From CALRWV02 sp943371965 (lineage in GTDB: Bacteria; Bacteroidota; JABWAT01): 64,000 bases of DNA. Below the pieces are notes generated by a model. The model saw nothing but the letters and a program-made list of their open reading frames with translations, was not told the origin of the DNA and made no database searches. The stretch's first letter is position 1. Every line of letters begins with the position of its first letter. The position numbers and the translations under genes were made by a program. The stretch covers positions 124,001 through 188,000 of the forward strand of contig CALRWV020000002.1 of assembly GCA_943371965.1 (NCBI GenBank), written 5' to 3'. Below are positions 15,987 through 24,628 of the stretch, piece after piece.

Positions 15987-17324
15987 TTACTTTACCCAAA
16001 CCTGATATTCCCATGGTTTCAGTTCCAGAGCAATATTGTTTTCAAGGATAAAAGCATTTCCAGAATTCAGGTTTTTAAAGTTTCCGGAAATTGATTTGTC
16101 ATGCACATAAACTTTCTGACTTTTATCTGATAAATTAAAAACTGCCACAACTTCATTGTTTCCTTTTTTTCTCGAGAAAGCAAAAATCGTTTCATCATTG
16201 TCCGTTTGAAGAATCATCAGTTCTCCACCTGAAAGTCCGTTCCATAGCGCTTGGTTATCTTTTTTCAGAGCGAACAGTTTTGTGTATATTTCCCTGAATT
16301 TATGTTCTTTCCAAACAATCGGGTCACGTTCAAAAAATTCAAGCCTTTTGTTGAAACCGGCTTCCTGACCTGAATAACACAGCGGCATTCCTTTCAACAG
16401 GTTTGAAAGAACCAGAAAATTTTCTGCGGCATCACCCAATCTTTCAAACTCAGTTCCGCTCCATGAATTTTCATCATGATTTGAAGTAAAAATCATCCGG
16501 TAAGAATCGGAATTGTATTTTTTCTCTTCATCATTTTTAATATAATCCTTCAGATCTTTTGCTGTCTTTTTTCCCTGGGCAATTTCATTGAACAGATCTT
16601 TATACTGCCATCCGTAAGTCATATCAAATGCATTTTGCTGAAGTTCAGGATTGGCGTCTTCAGCCAGCATGAAAACCGGTTTTATTTTATCAAGTTCTGT
16701 GCGGACATCAATCCAGAAATCCAGAGGAACCATTCCAGCAACATCACAGCGGTAACCATCAACATTGAAATCTTTTACCCAATATTTCAAAGCATCAAGC
16801 ATTTCGGAACGGAGTTGTTTGTTGTCATAATTCAAATCTGCAACATCCGACCAGTCAAACGGGGAAACCATTTTCCCATCTTTATCTTTTGTATAAAAAT
16901 CTGGATTTGCGGTAATCCAGTTATGATCCCACGAAGTATGGTTGGCAACCCAATCAACAATAACATACATTCCAAGTTCATGAATTTTATTCACCAATCT
17001 TTTGAAATCTTCTTTCGTTCCAAATTCAGGGTTAATGTCTTTGTAATCCCTTACAGAATAATAACTTCCCAATGATCCTTTTCTGTTTTTCTCTCCAATC
17101 GGATTGATTGGCATCAACCAGATAATTCCAACATTCATTTTTTTCAGTTCAGGGAGATATTCTTCAAATTTTTTGAATGTTCCTTCTTTGGAATGCTGAC
17201 GGATGTTGGCTTCATAAATAGAAGCATTTTTGCTCCATTCCACATGTTTGACTTCAACCGTTTTTTGAGCTGAAAGTATGAAAGAAAATAGAATTGCAAG
17301 AAAAAAGAAAGTGATTTTTTTCAT
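15987..17324 (-). CDS. Secreted alpha-amylase family (GH13) glycosidase
   Basis: 445 residues with a signal peptide (MKKITFFFLAILFSFILSAQ), so periplasmic or exported. The TIM-barrel has the GH13 conserved regions: I DWVANHTSWDHNW, II DGYRCDVAG with the nucleophile Asp at about 193, III FMLAEDANPE with the acid/base Glu at about 221, IV TSNHDENSW with the third catalytic Asp at about 281. A small C-terminal beta domain (AVFNLSDKSQKVYV) closes the protein. It should cleave alpha-1,4-glucans. The start at 17324 gives the signal peptide and has AGGAACCTCC upstream; the in-frame extension to 17357 is disfavoured. Confidence 0.95.
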   Translation of the reverse strand: MKKITFFFLAILFSFILSAQKTVEVKHVEWSKNASIYEANIRQHSKEGTFKKFEEYLPELKKMNVGIIWLMPINPIGEKNRKGSLGSYYSVRDYKDINPEFGTKEDFKRLVNKIHELGMYVIVDWVANHTSWDHNWITANPDFYTKDKDGKMVSPFDWSDVADLNYDNKQLRSEMLDALKYWVKDFNVDGYRCDVAGMVPLDFWIDVRTELDKIKPVFMLAEDANPELQQNAFDMTYGWQYKDLFNEIAQGKKTAKDLKDYIKNDEEKKYNSDSYRMIFTSNHDENSWSGTEFERLGDAAENFLVLSNLLKGMPLCYSGQEAGFNKRLEFFERDPIVWKEHKFREIYTKLFALKKDNQALWNGLSGGELMILQTDNDETIFAFSRKKGNNEVVAVFNLSDKSQKVYVHDKSISGNFKNLNSGNAFILENNIALELKPWEYQVWVK

Positions 17325-17358
17325 TTGTGGAGGTTCCTGATATTTGATTGCGTACAAA

Positions 17359-17366
17359 CAAAAATA
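17359..17366 (-). promoter_or_regulatory. Candidate -7 element TATTTTTG for the amylase gene
   Basis: On the minus strand TATTTTTG fits TAnnTTTG and lies 35 bp before the chosen start codon. No convincing -33 partner at the usual distance. Confidence 0.3.
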
Positions 17367-17578
17367 ACCCCAATAATCTGCAATCAGAATTTTTATTCGA
17401 ATTTAATTGATCTGTAATTTAATCTTTCTTTCCAAATTTTTTCTGTCTTACCCAAAAACCTGATTTCCTGAGACCTGATACCTTTTTAAATAAATTCGTA
17501 ATTATTGATTCCATTCCTTATTTTCCCCGCTTTCTAAACCGCAATCAGAAAACTTACATAAATTTTGAGGAGAATTTC

Positions 17579-19636
17579 ATGTCAGGTGAAACACCAGATC
17601 AACCGAAGGGCGAATTCAAGCCATACGTTGCAGCCAATCAGCTCGTAGCTGAATTTACAATCAAGTCAGTCTTAACAGGTGCTATTTTCGGCGTCATTTT
17701 CGGGGCAGCAACTGTTTATCTGGCTCTGAAAGCCGGACTTACCGTTTCTGCTTCCATTCCGATAGCTGTTATTGCCATTTCATTGGGCGCAAAGTTCCTG
17801 AAGACAACCATTCTGGAAAACAACATCATTCAAACTACCGGGTCTGCCGGTGAGTCAATAGCGGCGGGTGTCGTTTTTACACTACCCGGATTTCTGTTTT
17901 TATCAGCCGATAGCGGCGGATCTGAGTTTTTCAATTATTGGACGATTTTCACACTTGCAGTATTTGGTGGAATTTTGGGAACCTTGATGATGATTCCATT
18001 ACGGAAATCGTTGATTGTTCAGGAACACCATTCATTGCCTTATCCGGAAGGAACAGCATGTGCTTCTGTATTGATTGCCGGTGAAAAAGGTGGAGATTTC
18101 TCAAAAACCGCTTATCAGGGATTGGGTTTTGCTTTTATTTACGCTATTTCACAAAAAGTCTTTCACTTGGTTGCTGAGGTTCCGGCATGGGTTACCGCGC
18201 AAAGCAACAAGTATTTTCCATCAGCAACTTTGAACGGTGAAATCACACCTGAATATTTGGGCGTTGGATATATTATCGGGCCTAAAATTGCCGGTGTTTT
18301 GGTAGCCGGTGGTGTTCTTGCTTGGTTAGGTTTAATTCCTCTTTTGGCAACATTGGTTCCAGCTGAAACCATCGCAACCCAACTGGTAAAACTGGGGTAT
18401 TTAAAAGATGTATTAACTGCCGGAGGACCCGGTGGTTGGGATCCTGCAACACAAACATTCAACAGTACTGCAAATGCGGTTTACAGAGCATATGTCCGTC
18501 AAATTGGAGCAGGTGCAGTTGCAGCAGGAGGTTTTATCACTTTGCTGAAAACCATTCCAACCATTATCAGTTCCTTTCAGGGAAGTTTGAAATCATTTAG
18601 AGAGAAAAAAGCCGGTGCAGTTATCAGCAGAACTGATGATGATTTATCAATTATGGTAGTTTTGGGCGGATCAATTGCCCTTATTGCATTGATGGTCATA
18701 CTTCCACAAATCCCCGGTGATTCCATTTTAAATAAATTGCTGATTGGTGTGCTGGTTGTGATTTTCGGGTTTTTCTTTGTCACCGTTTCTTCAAGAATTG
18801 TTGGAATTATCGGTTCTTCTTCAAATCCAATTTCCGGAATGACAATTGCAACATTAATGGGAACAAGTCTTGTTTTCATTGCTGTGGGTTGGACTGGAAG
18901 TTTATTCGAACCGCTTGTTCTGGTTGTAGGCGGAATTATTTGTATTGCTGCTGCAAATGCAGGAGCAACTTCTCAGGATTTAAAAACAGGTTACATTGTT
19001 GGAGCAACACCAAAATACCAGCAGATGGCTCTTTTTATTGGCGCAATTGCATCTTCTGCCATGATTGGCTGGACAGTTCAGATATTGGATACTCCAAGTC
19101 CGGATATGATTGCTCAGGGCGTTTATCACATGATAGGAACTGACAAATATCCTGCGCCACAGGGAACTTTAATGGCAACTTTGATAAAAGGATTGCTATC
19201 CTTCAATCTTGATTGGCAATTTGTGTTGGTTGGAGTTTTTCTTTCCATCACTATGGAATTGTGCGGCGTAAAATCACTTTCATTTGCCGTTGGTGCTTAT
19301 CTTCCGCTTTCAACAACACTGCCAATTTTTGCCGGTGGTGCGATTAAAGGTGTTGCAGATATGGTACGTAAACGCAAAGGTGAAGGCGAAGAAGATGCTG
19401 AACTCGGAAAAGGCAGTTTGTTTGCAACTGGTCTGGTTGCAGGTGGCGCACTGTTTGGAGTAATTGTAGCCATCCTTACTGTTTACGATGATCTTTACCA
19501 GTGGAATTTTTTCAGCTCAATTACTGTTGAACATTTTCTAACCGAAATGTTAGGAGTCAGCGGATATGAAATTCTTGGTGTGTTTTTCTTTGCAGTCATG
19601 GGATTAACACTTTACCGTGTTGCACTGAAAAAATAA
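17579..19636 (+). CDS. OPT-family oligopeptide transporter
   Basis: 685 residues, mostly membrane-spanning (about 14-16 helices). Features of the bacterial OPT family are the N-terminal GAIFGVIFGAATVYLALKAG, the NIIQTTGSAGESIAAGVVFT segment, EHHSLPYPEGTACASVL, the central QQ/NPISGMTIAT part and DLKTGYIVGATPKYQQMAL. OPT proteins carry oligopeptides or metal chelates with protons across the inner membrane. The start follows a GAGGAG ribosome binding site. Monocistronic: two hairpin terminators follow and the next genes are on the other strand. Confidence 0.95.
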   Translation: MSGETPDQPKGEFKPYVAANQLVAEFTIKSVLTGAIFGVIFGAATVYLALKAGLTVSASIPIAVIAISLGAKFLKTTILENNIIQTTGSAGESIAAGVVFTLPGFLFLSADSGGSEFFNYWTIFTLAVFGGILGTLMMIPLRKSLIVQEHHSLPYPEGTACASVLIAGEKGGDFSKTAYQGLGFAFIYAISQKVFHLVAEVPAWVTAQSNKYFPSATLNGEITPEYLGVGYIIGPKIAGVLVAGGVLAWLGLIPLLATLVPAETIATQLVKLGYLKDVLTAGGPGGWDPATQTFNSTANAVYRAYVRQIGAGAVAAGGFITLLKTIPTIISSFQGSLKSFREKKAGAVISRTDDDLSIMVVLGGSIALIALMVILPQIPGDSILNKLLIGVLVVIFGFFFVTVSSRIVGIIGSSSNPISGMTIATLMGTSLVFIAVGWTGSLFEPLVLVVGGIICIAAANAGATSQDLKTGYIVGATPKYQQMALFIGAIASSAMIGWTVQILDTPSPDMIAQGVYHMIGTDKYPAPQGTLMATLIKGLLSFNLDWQFVLVGVFLSITMELCGVKSLSFAVGAYLPLSTTLPIFAGGAIKGVADMVRKRKGEGEEDAELGKGSLFATGLVAGGALFGVIVAILTVYDDLYQWNFFSSITVEHFLTEMLGVSGYEILGVFFFAVMGLTLYRVALKK

Positions 19637-19663
19637 AATGTGATTCGTGGAGTTTTTCTATTC

Positions 19664-19724
19664 AGACCTGACAGGTTTCTTCCATAGGAATCCCTTTGGG
19701 AGAAACCTGTCAGGTCTTTTTTTT
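19664..19724 (+). terminator. Terminator 1 after the OPT gene (AGACCTGACAGGTTT stem)
   Basis: A 17-bp stem (AGACCTGACAGGTTTCT, complement 19701-19717) with a 20-nt loop is followed by eight T residues. The stem words recur in other intergenic hairpins of the window. Confidence 0.85.
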
Positions 19725-19762
19725 GTCTGAATTCTGGCTTTCAGGATTAACAAGTTGACTCA

Positions 19763-19796
19763 AACCTCACAGGTCTCCGAGACCTGTGAGGTTTTT
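19763..19796 (+). terminator. Terminator 2 after the OPT gene (perfect 15-bp stem)
   Basis: AACCTCACAGGTCTC is followed, after one base, by its exact reverse complement and then TTTT. It is a second hairpin 40 bp beyond the first and has the same AACCT/AGGTT word family. Confidence 0.8.
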
Positions 19797-19826
19797 TATG
19801 CCAAGATCGCCTTACACTTTCCCCAA

Positions 19827-20588
19827 TCACTCACCCTCAAGCCATTTTTTCAACAGTGGAGTTTGCTGACGGCTGACCACAATTTTTTCTGTTTCCAACG
19901 TTTTCAATTTCACAACTACCTGACCTTTAAAATAACTTTCAAGCGAAAGCAAAGTTTCCCGTGGTGTAATGTACTGTCTGTTCAACCTGAAATATTTTGC
20001 GGGATCCAGCAATTCTTCAAGCTGCGTCAAAGTATAATTGATCAGGTATTTCTTGTTCGATTTTGTGATGAGGTAAGTCCATTTGTCTTCTGCAAAAAAA
20101 TACTGGGCTTCTGAAGCATCAACCGGAATGAGTTTGTTTCCGAGTTTTACCAGAAAACGGTCTTTGAATTGCTGTTTCCCGAAATTTTCAATTAAACCGG
20201 CAACCTGAGCTGAAAAACTGTTTTTCGAAAAAACGGATCTCATTTTTTCATAATTGTCAAACGCATTTTTTACTGATTCACTTGTTATGGGCTTTAATAA
20301 ATAATCAACTGAATTGACCTTAAAGGCATCAATTGCATATTTATCAAAAGCAGTAGTGAAAATTACGGGAATAGATATTTCAATCTGTTTGAATATTTCA
20401 AAAGACAATCCGTCGGCAAGTTGAATGTCCATAAAAATAAGATCCGGTCTTATCCTGTCCAGAATTTCAACTGTTTCAGAAATGGAATCTGTAATACCGC
20501 AGATTTCAAAATCAGAATCAAATTCCCTGATCAGTTTTTTCAGCTGTTTTGCTGCAATGGGTTCGTCTTCAACAATTAAAATAGTCAT
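19827..20588 (-). CDS. LytTR-family response regulator
   Basis: 253 residues. Receiver domain at 1-120 with acidic pair Glu7/Asp8, phosphoacceptor Asp54 in IFMDIQLADG, Thr in FTTAFD and Lys in LLKPI. Residues about 145-250 form a LytTR DNA-binding domain (FLVKLGNKLIPVDASEAQYF, LTQLEELLDPAKYFRLNRQYI). It overlaps its sensor kinase gene by 4 nt (ATGA), so the two form a LytS/LytR (AlgZ/AlgR) type system. Target genes are unknown; the neighbouring genes on either side are on the other strand. Confidence 0.95.
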   Translation of the reverse strand: MTILIVEDEPIAAKQLKKLIREFDSDFEICGITDSISETVEILDRIRPDLIFMDIQLADGLSFEIFKQIEISIPVIFTTAFDKYAIDAFKVNSVDYLLKPITSESVKNAFDNYEKMRSVFSKNSFSAQVAGLIENFGKQQFKDRFLVKLGNKLIPVDASEAQYFFAEDKWTYLITKSNKKYLINYTLTQLEELLDPAKYFRLNRQYITPRETLLSLESYFKGQVVVKLKTLETEKIVVSRQQTPLLKKWLEGE

Positions 20589-21637
20589 GGTTCTTCAACT
20601 TCCAAAAGTGGAATGGTTACTGAAAAAAGTTTTCCGTTTTCACTGATTTCTATTTTCCGTTTTGTCAGAAAATGGTAACGTTCGCTGATATTGGAAAGTC
20701 CGGTTTTGGTACTTTCGCCTGGTTCAACCGACTGCTTCAGCTGAAGATTGTTTTCAACCACAAGTGACTGGTTATGTGTTGTATAAATTCTGATTGTCAG
20801 CGGATTCCGTTTTGAAAGCTCATTGTGTTTCACTGCATTTTCAACCAGAAGCTGCAAAGTTGCCGGAGGAAGGTGAAACAGCAGACAGTCATCAGCAATA
20901 TTCATCTCAACATAAAAATTTTCCGAAAATCTTATTTTCAGAAGGAACAGATAATCGGTGATAAATTTAAGTTCTTCGGTCAGTGTCACCGTTTCATCCT
21001 GGTGGTTTTTCAGAACATAACGGAAGACATCAGATAATTTCTGCAGATATTGCTGAGCCAATTTCGGTTCAACATCAATGAGTGCGTTCAGAATATTGAA
21101 ATTGTTGAACAGAAAATGCGGACTGATTTGTGACTGAAGAACTTCAAGTCTTGCACGGATTCCTTCCTTTTCCAGTATCTCATTTTTGAGAAGTGAATTC
21201 TGCCATTCTTCAATAAAAAAACCGAGATTCACAAAAAACAAAAACAGAAACGACAGCAGCATTCCAATAATATTGTAGAACCACCACGAAGGAAGTGAAA
21301 CGGTCATCCCATAAAAAAAAGTCAAGAAAAAGAGAAGGTAAACGGGATTCAAAATCAATGGGGTAAGAATAAGGGTTGAACCGATTTCAGTCCAAAGTCT
21401 TTTCTGAAAATTATCTTTCCAAGAAAGTCCCGTTTGCAGAAATTTGCTCTTGAAATTCTGAGTTTCAAAAATCAGAAATAAGGCAAGGGTTGCGTATCCC
21501 AAAAATCCGAAGTAATAATACCCTGAAGTTTCCGACAAATCATAGCCGCGTATGAGAGCAACCGCCGGATAGGAAATCACCCCGATAAAAAGGGAAATGA
21601 AGAAACGCGACACAACTGAATTCAATGATTTTGTCAT
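20585..21637 (-). CDS. LytS/AlgZ-type sensor histidine kinase
   Basis: 350 residues. Four hydrophobic helices lie in the first 140 residues (SRFFISLFIGVISYP, FGFLGYATLALFLIF, LILTPLILNPVYLLFFL, IIGMLLSFLFLFFVNL), followed by the His_kinase domain of PF06580 with ISPHFLFNNFNIL (phosphoaccepting His at about 173) and a C-terminal ATPase part with LQLLVENAVKHN and KTGLSNISERY. There is no separate input domain, so the membrane part must sense. I chose the ATG at 21637; a TTG at 21661 is possible. It is the first gene of the two-gene unit with the LytTR regulator. Confidence 0.93.
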   Translation of the reverse strand: MTKSLNSVVSRFFISLFIGVISYPAVALIRGYDLSETSGYYYFGFLGYATLALFLIFETQNFKSKFLQTGLSWKDNFQKRLWTEIGSTLILTPLILNPVYLLFFLTFFYGMTVSLPSWWFYNIIGMLLSFLFLFFVNLGFFIEEWQNSLLKNEILEKEGIRARLEVLQSQISPHFLFNNFNILNALIDVEPKLAQQYLQKLSDVFRYVLKNHQDETVTLTEELKFITDYLFLLKIRFSENFYVEMNIADDCLLFHLPPATLQLLVENAVKHNELSKRNPLTIRIYTTHNQSLVVENNLQLKQSVEPGESTKTGLSNISERYHFLTKRKIEISENGKLFSVTIPLLEVEEP

Positions 21638-21790
21638 AAACGAAGATACTAAACTTTTCAATTTGCCTGAACATTTTTACTCCGGTCAGGTGTTTTTTCG
21701 CTCTTCTGAACAATTCTGATCTGTAGTTTTATTCAATTAATAACAACACATCCGGTTAACTTGCATTTAAATAAACATAAAGTGATACCC

Positions 21791-23056
21791 ATGATAAAAA
21801 TAATTTTGTTCATCTCTCTGTTAACTTCAGCAGTATTTGGTCAGTCGCGTCAGGAGCTTTATAAAAAAGAGACTTTGGAAATCAATCTTGCACTTCAAAA
21901 CAAAGATTTCAAAACAGCGATTTTTCATTTCAATATTGCTGATTCGTTACGCCCAAATACGTATTCAGTTTTATACAACCTCGCAGCTTGTTTTGCCCTT
22001 GACAGCAATATTCCAAAATCGGTTTCCACACTCAGAGAAATCCTGCAACTCAATACATCAAAACAATTTGATGCGGACAGTGATTTCATCAACATCAAAT
22101 CATCAGCACAATACAGAAAAATTCTTTCTGAAGCCGAGGAACTTTCAAAACCAGTCAATAAATGTGAAACTGCTTTCGAATTTTCCGACAACACATTTCA
22201 TCCGGAAGGAATTGCATTTGACGAAAAAACGAAGAACTGGATTTTGGGTTCGATCAGACAAAGAAGACTTGTTCGGGTTGATTCCAAAGGAAAAACTGAT
22301 TCTTCCTTTTTTGAAAAATCTGACCAATTATTTTCTGTTCTCGGAATGAAAACAGATGCAAAAAACAGAACATTATGGGTTGCTTCTTCTGCCATGGAAT
22401 ACATGATTGGCTTTACTCCCGAATTAAAAGGAAAAGCATCCGTTTTAAAATTCAATCTTGATTCGGGGAAAATCGAAAAGATTTATTCCATTGAAGGAAA
22501 CCATGTCTTTGGTGATCTCATTGTTGCGAAAAACGGAACCGTTTATATCTCCGACAGCGTATCTCCAATTCTGTTTTACATTGATCCAAAAACAAATCAA
22601 CTCATGGAATTTATCAAGCTTGAATTTGCGTGGAATCTTCAGGGTCTTACCTTCAACGGTGACGAAACCAGAATTTATATTGCCGATTATATTTCCGGAA
22701 TTCATTTCATCGAAATCAATTCGAAAAAAGTTTCTGATGTTAACTTTTCCAAATCAACTTCACTCCGTGGAATTGACGGATTGTATTGGTATAACAATTC
22801 CCTTCTTGCACTTCAAAACGGAGTTGCTCCTTTCCGTGTCTCAAGGTTTTTTCTTGATAAAAACGGAAACAGCATTATCAAAGACGAAGTTGTTATGCGG
22901 AATACTCCTGAATTAAACGAACCAACTTTGGGCATCATCAGTAATTCAACATTCTATTTCATCTCCAACAGTCCGTGGAGTGCGTATGACAGGCAATTCA
23001 ACTTCAAAGCGGAAATTGCGCAGAAACCATTGATCATGAAATATAAATTGAAATGA
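21791..23056 (+). CDS. Secreted protein with N-terminal TPR-like helices and SMP-30-like beta-propeller
   Basis: 421 residues. The signal peptide is MIKIILFISLLTSAVFG. Residues about 20-115 are helical with TPR character (NLAACFALDSNIPKSVSTL). From about 125 on the sequence is a six-bladed propeller of the SMP-30/gluconolactonase type: FHPEGIAFDEKTKNWILGS, DLIVAKNGTVYISDS, LQGLTFNGDETRIYIADY. The enzyme activity, if any, is unknown. Its stop overlaps the start of an esterase lipoprotein by 4 nt, so they probably act in one exported pathway. The start at 21791 replaces an upstream TTG because it begins the signal peptide. Confidence 0.85.
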   Translation: MIKIILFISLLTSAVFGQSRQELYKKETLEINLALQNKDFKTAIFHFNIADSLRPNTYSVLYNLAACFALDSNIPKSVSTLREILQLNTSKQFDADSDFINIKSSAQYRKILSEAEELSKPVNKCETAFEFSDNTFHPEGIAFDEKTKNWILGSIRQRRLVRVDSKGKTDSSFFEKSDQLFSVLGMKTDAKNRTLWVASSAMEYMIGFTPELKGKASVLKFNLDSGKIEKIYSIEGNHVFGDLIVAKNGTVYISDSVSPILFYIDPKTNQLMEFIKLEFAWNLQGLTFNGDETRIYIADYISGIHFIEINSKKVSDVNFSKSTSLRGIDGLYWYNNSLLALQNGVAPFRVSRFFLDKNGNSIIKDEVVMRNTPELNEPTLGIISNSTFYFISNSPWSAYDRQFNFKAEIAQKPLIMKYKLK

Positions 23057-24138
23057 AACTATTTATCATTTTTTATTCACTCGTTTTTTTCATCAACTGC
23101 AGCCCGAATGATGAAAAATCCCAGAAACTTCCTTCTTCGGTAAAACGGCATACCATTGAGGGATACACAGTCGATATTTATACACCACCAAATTATTCTG
23201 ATTCAGAGGAATATCCTGTTATTTACTTCAATGACGGACAATCTGTTTTTGGAAGTGGATTTGAAAAACTTGCACTGAATGAGCTGCTGGACAAACTGAT
23301 TTCAGACAAATCCATAGTACCAGTAATTGCAGTTGCCATTCACGCAGGAAGTGACAGAAACAGCCAGTACATTCCTTACATGGATAATTGGGTTTATCAG
23401 AACTGGGGAAAATATTCACCGGATGCTGATGAGTTTGCGGATGACATAATCAACTCAATAATTCCTTTTGTGGAAAAAAATTACCCCGCAAAAGCTGACA
23501 GAAATTCGCGAGCACTTTTCGGATTTTCACTTGGCGGTTTACATGCCATCTGGGCCGGTATAAATTACCAGGACTATTTTTCAATGGCAGCCGGAAGTTC
23601 ACCGTCATTCTGGGTCGCTGATTATAAAATATATTCTGAGGTTTCAAAAATTTCGAAGCCGATGAAAATCTGGTTTGATATGGGAACAGTAGAATGGAAC
23701 TGGTACACACCGTTTCAGGAATCACTTCTCCGCAGTGGAATGATCAATGGTGAATCCATTTTTTATTATGAAGTGGTTGGCGGTACTCATTCCGTTCTTT
23801 CCTGGAAATACAAAATCAGATATCCAATTCTGGTTTTTGCAGGAACACCAAATCCCAATATCAAAAAATGGACAATCAATCTGGAAGTTATTCCAAGTGC
23901 TCCCTCTGCGGGAATTTATTATCAGCGTTTGAATACCGTTGCAGAAACTGAAAACGGATTGCTTTATTCCTTGGCATCTGCAGCAACTTACCAACTTCAA
24001 AATCAATCTGACGGACAAATAAAATCCGATGGCAGATTTGAATTCAACTCTACCAAAGATTTGAAAGTCAGAATTACTTATCCGGATCTTGATACAGTTT
24101 ATACCATTTCTTACAACACGGTTCAGGGATTGAAATAA
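23053..24138 (+). CDS. Esterase lipoprotein (enterochelin-esterase/EstD-like, PF00756)
   Basis: 361 residues. MKLFIIFYSLVFFINC is a lipoprotein signal with Cys16. The alpha/beta hydrolase core has IYTPPNYSDSEEYPVIYFND, the nucleophile elbow ALFGFSLGGLHA (Ser at about 158) and the catalytic His in GGTHSVLSWK (about 245). The last 100 residues form a beta-rich extension of unknown role. It starts inside the stop codon of the SMP-30-like gene (ATGA), so translation is coupled. Members hydrolyse esters such as siderophores or acetylated sugars; the substrate here is not evident. Confidence 0.88.
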   Translation: MKLFIIFYSLVFFINCSPNDEKSQKLPSSVKRHTIEGYTVDIYTPPNYSDSEEYPVIYFNDGQSVFGSGFEKLALNELLDKLISDKSIVPVIAVAIHAGSDRNSQYIPYMDNWVYQNWGKYSPDADEFADDIINSIIPFVEKNYPAKADRNSRALFGFSLGGLHAIWAGINYQDYFSMAAGSSPSFWVADYKIYSEVSKISKPMKIWFDMGTVEWNWYTPFQESLLRSGMINGESIFYYEVVGGTHSVLSWKYKIRYPILVFAGTPNPNIKKWTINLEVIPSAPSAGIYYQRLNTVAETENGLLYSLASAATYQLQNQSDGQIKSDGRFEFNSTKDLKVRITYPDLDTVYTISYNTVQGLK

Positions 24139-24145
24139 TTTTTCG

Positions 24146-24176
24146 TGATACGTGAGCGGTGAGCCGTGATACGTTT
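24146..24176 (+). repeat. Phrase-like repeat (CGTGATACGTGAG) after the esterase gene
   Basis: CGTGATACGTGAG, GGTGAGCCGTGATACG and then seven T residues, beginning seven bases after a stop codon. Same words as at 2459 and 9023. Confidence 0.6.
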
Positions 24177-24183
24177 TTTTCTC

Positions 24184-24240
24184 TGTCATTCCGAATAAAA
24201 TGAGGAATCTCCCCGTCCATCGAATTTCGGATTTAATGAG
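24184..24240 (+). repeat. Dispersed repeat TGTCATTCCGA...CATCGAATTTCGGATTT
   Basis: Part of a 490-bp stretch without a gene (24139-24628). The block ATCTCCCCGTCCATCG then AATTTCGGATTTAATGAG recurs inverted at 46166-46200 with only a few changes. The TGTCATTCCGA start is a phrase I recall from many environmental genomes. Confidence 0.6.
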
Positions 24241-24249
24241 GTTCAGTAA

Positions 24250-24344
24250 AGTCTGAATTTGGATTAATCAGATTATAGGATTTACAGGATTTTTTCACTG
24301 TATCAATCCAATAATCCTGAAATCCCGGTAATCCCAATTCTGAC
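24250..24344 (+). repeat. GTCTGAATT-bounded hairpin repeat, copy A
   Basis: Begins AGTCTGAATTTGGATTAATC and ends CAATTCTGAC, with internal complementary words (GGATTTACAGGATTTT against AATCCTGAAATCCCGG). The element can fold back on itself. A second, longer copy follows in tandem at 24365. Confidence 0.65.
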
Positions 24345-24364
24345 TAATTAACGAGGCAAAGATA

Positions 24365-24498
24365 AGTCTGTATTTGTCCAAAGGACTCCAATGGAGGATT
24401 AATCAGATTAATGGATTATCAGGATTTTTCACTGTATTAATCCAGCAATCCTGAAATCCCGAAAATCCTTCAAGGGAGTCCCATGGACCAATTCAGAC
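24365..24498 (+). repeat. GTCTGAATT-bounded hairpin repeat, copy B with nested insertion
   Basis: Same frame (AGTCTGTATTTG ... CAATTCAGAC) and same core (GGATTATCAGGATTTTTCAC, AATCCTGAAATCCCG) as copy A, but with an extra pair of matched words inside the termini (CAAAGGACTCCAATGGA and TCAAGGGAGTCCCATGGA). After it come about 130 bp of AT-rich DNA with nothing recognisable before the UspA gene. Confidence 0.6.
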
Positions 24499-24628
24499 GA
24501 TCCCCGAGATAGAACCGCTTTTACACATTAGGTTTCTATTAGTTCAACTTTCAGTTCCTCATTTATGAATGAATTTATTCGTTACTTTATGCAAAGACCA
24601 AAGTGTCTTTCCTGAAAGTGAGGACGGT

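Noticed and set aside
21837..22349. 170-codon frame in another phase of the SMP-30-like gene
   Set aside because: The in-frame signal peptide and propeller repeats belong to the other phase; this one has no domain character.
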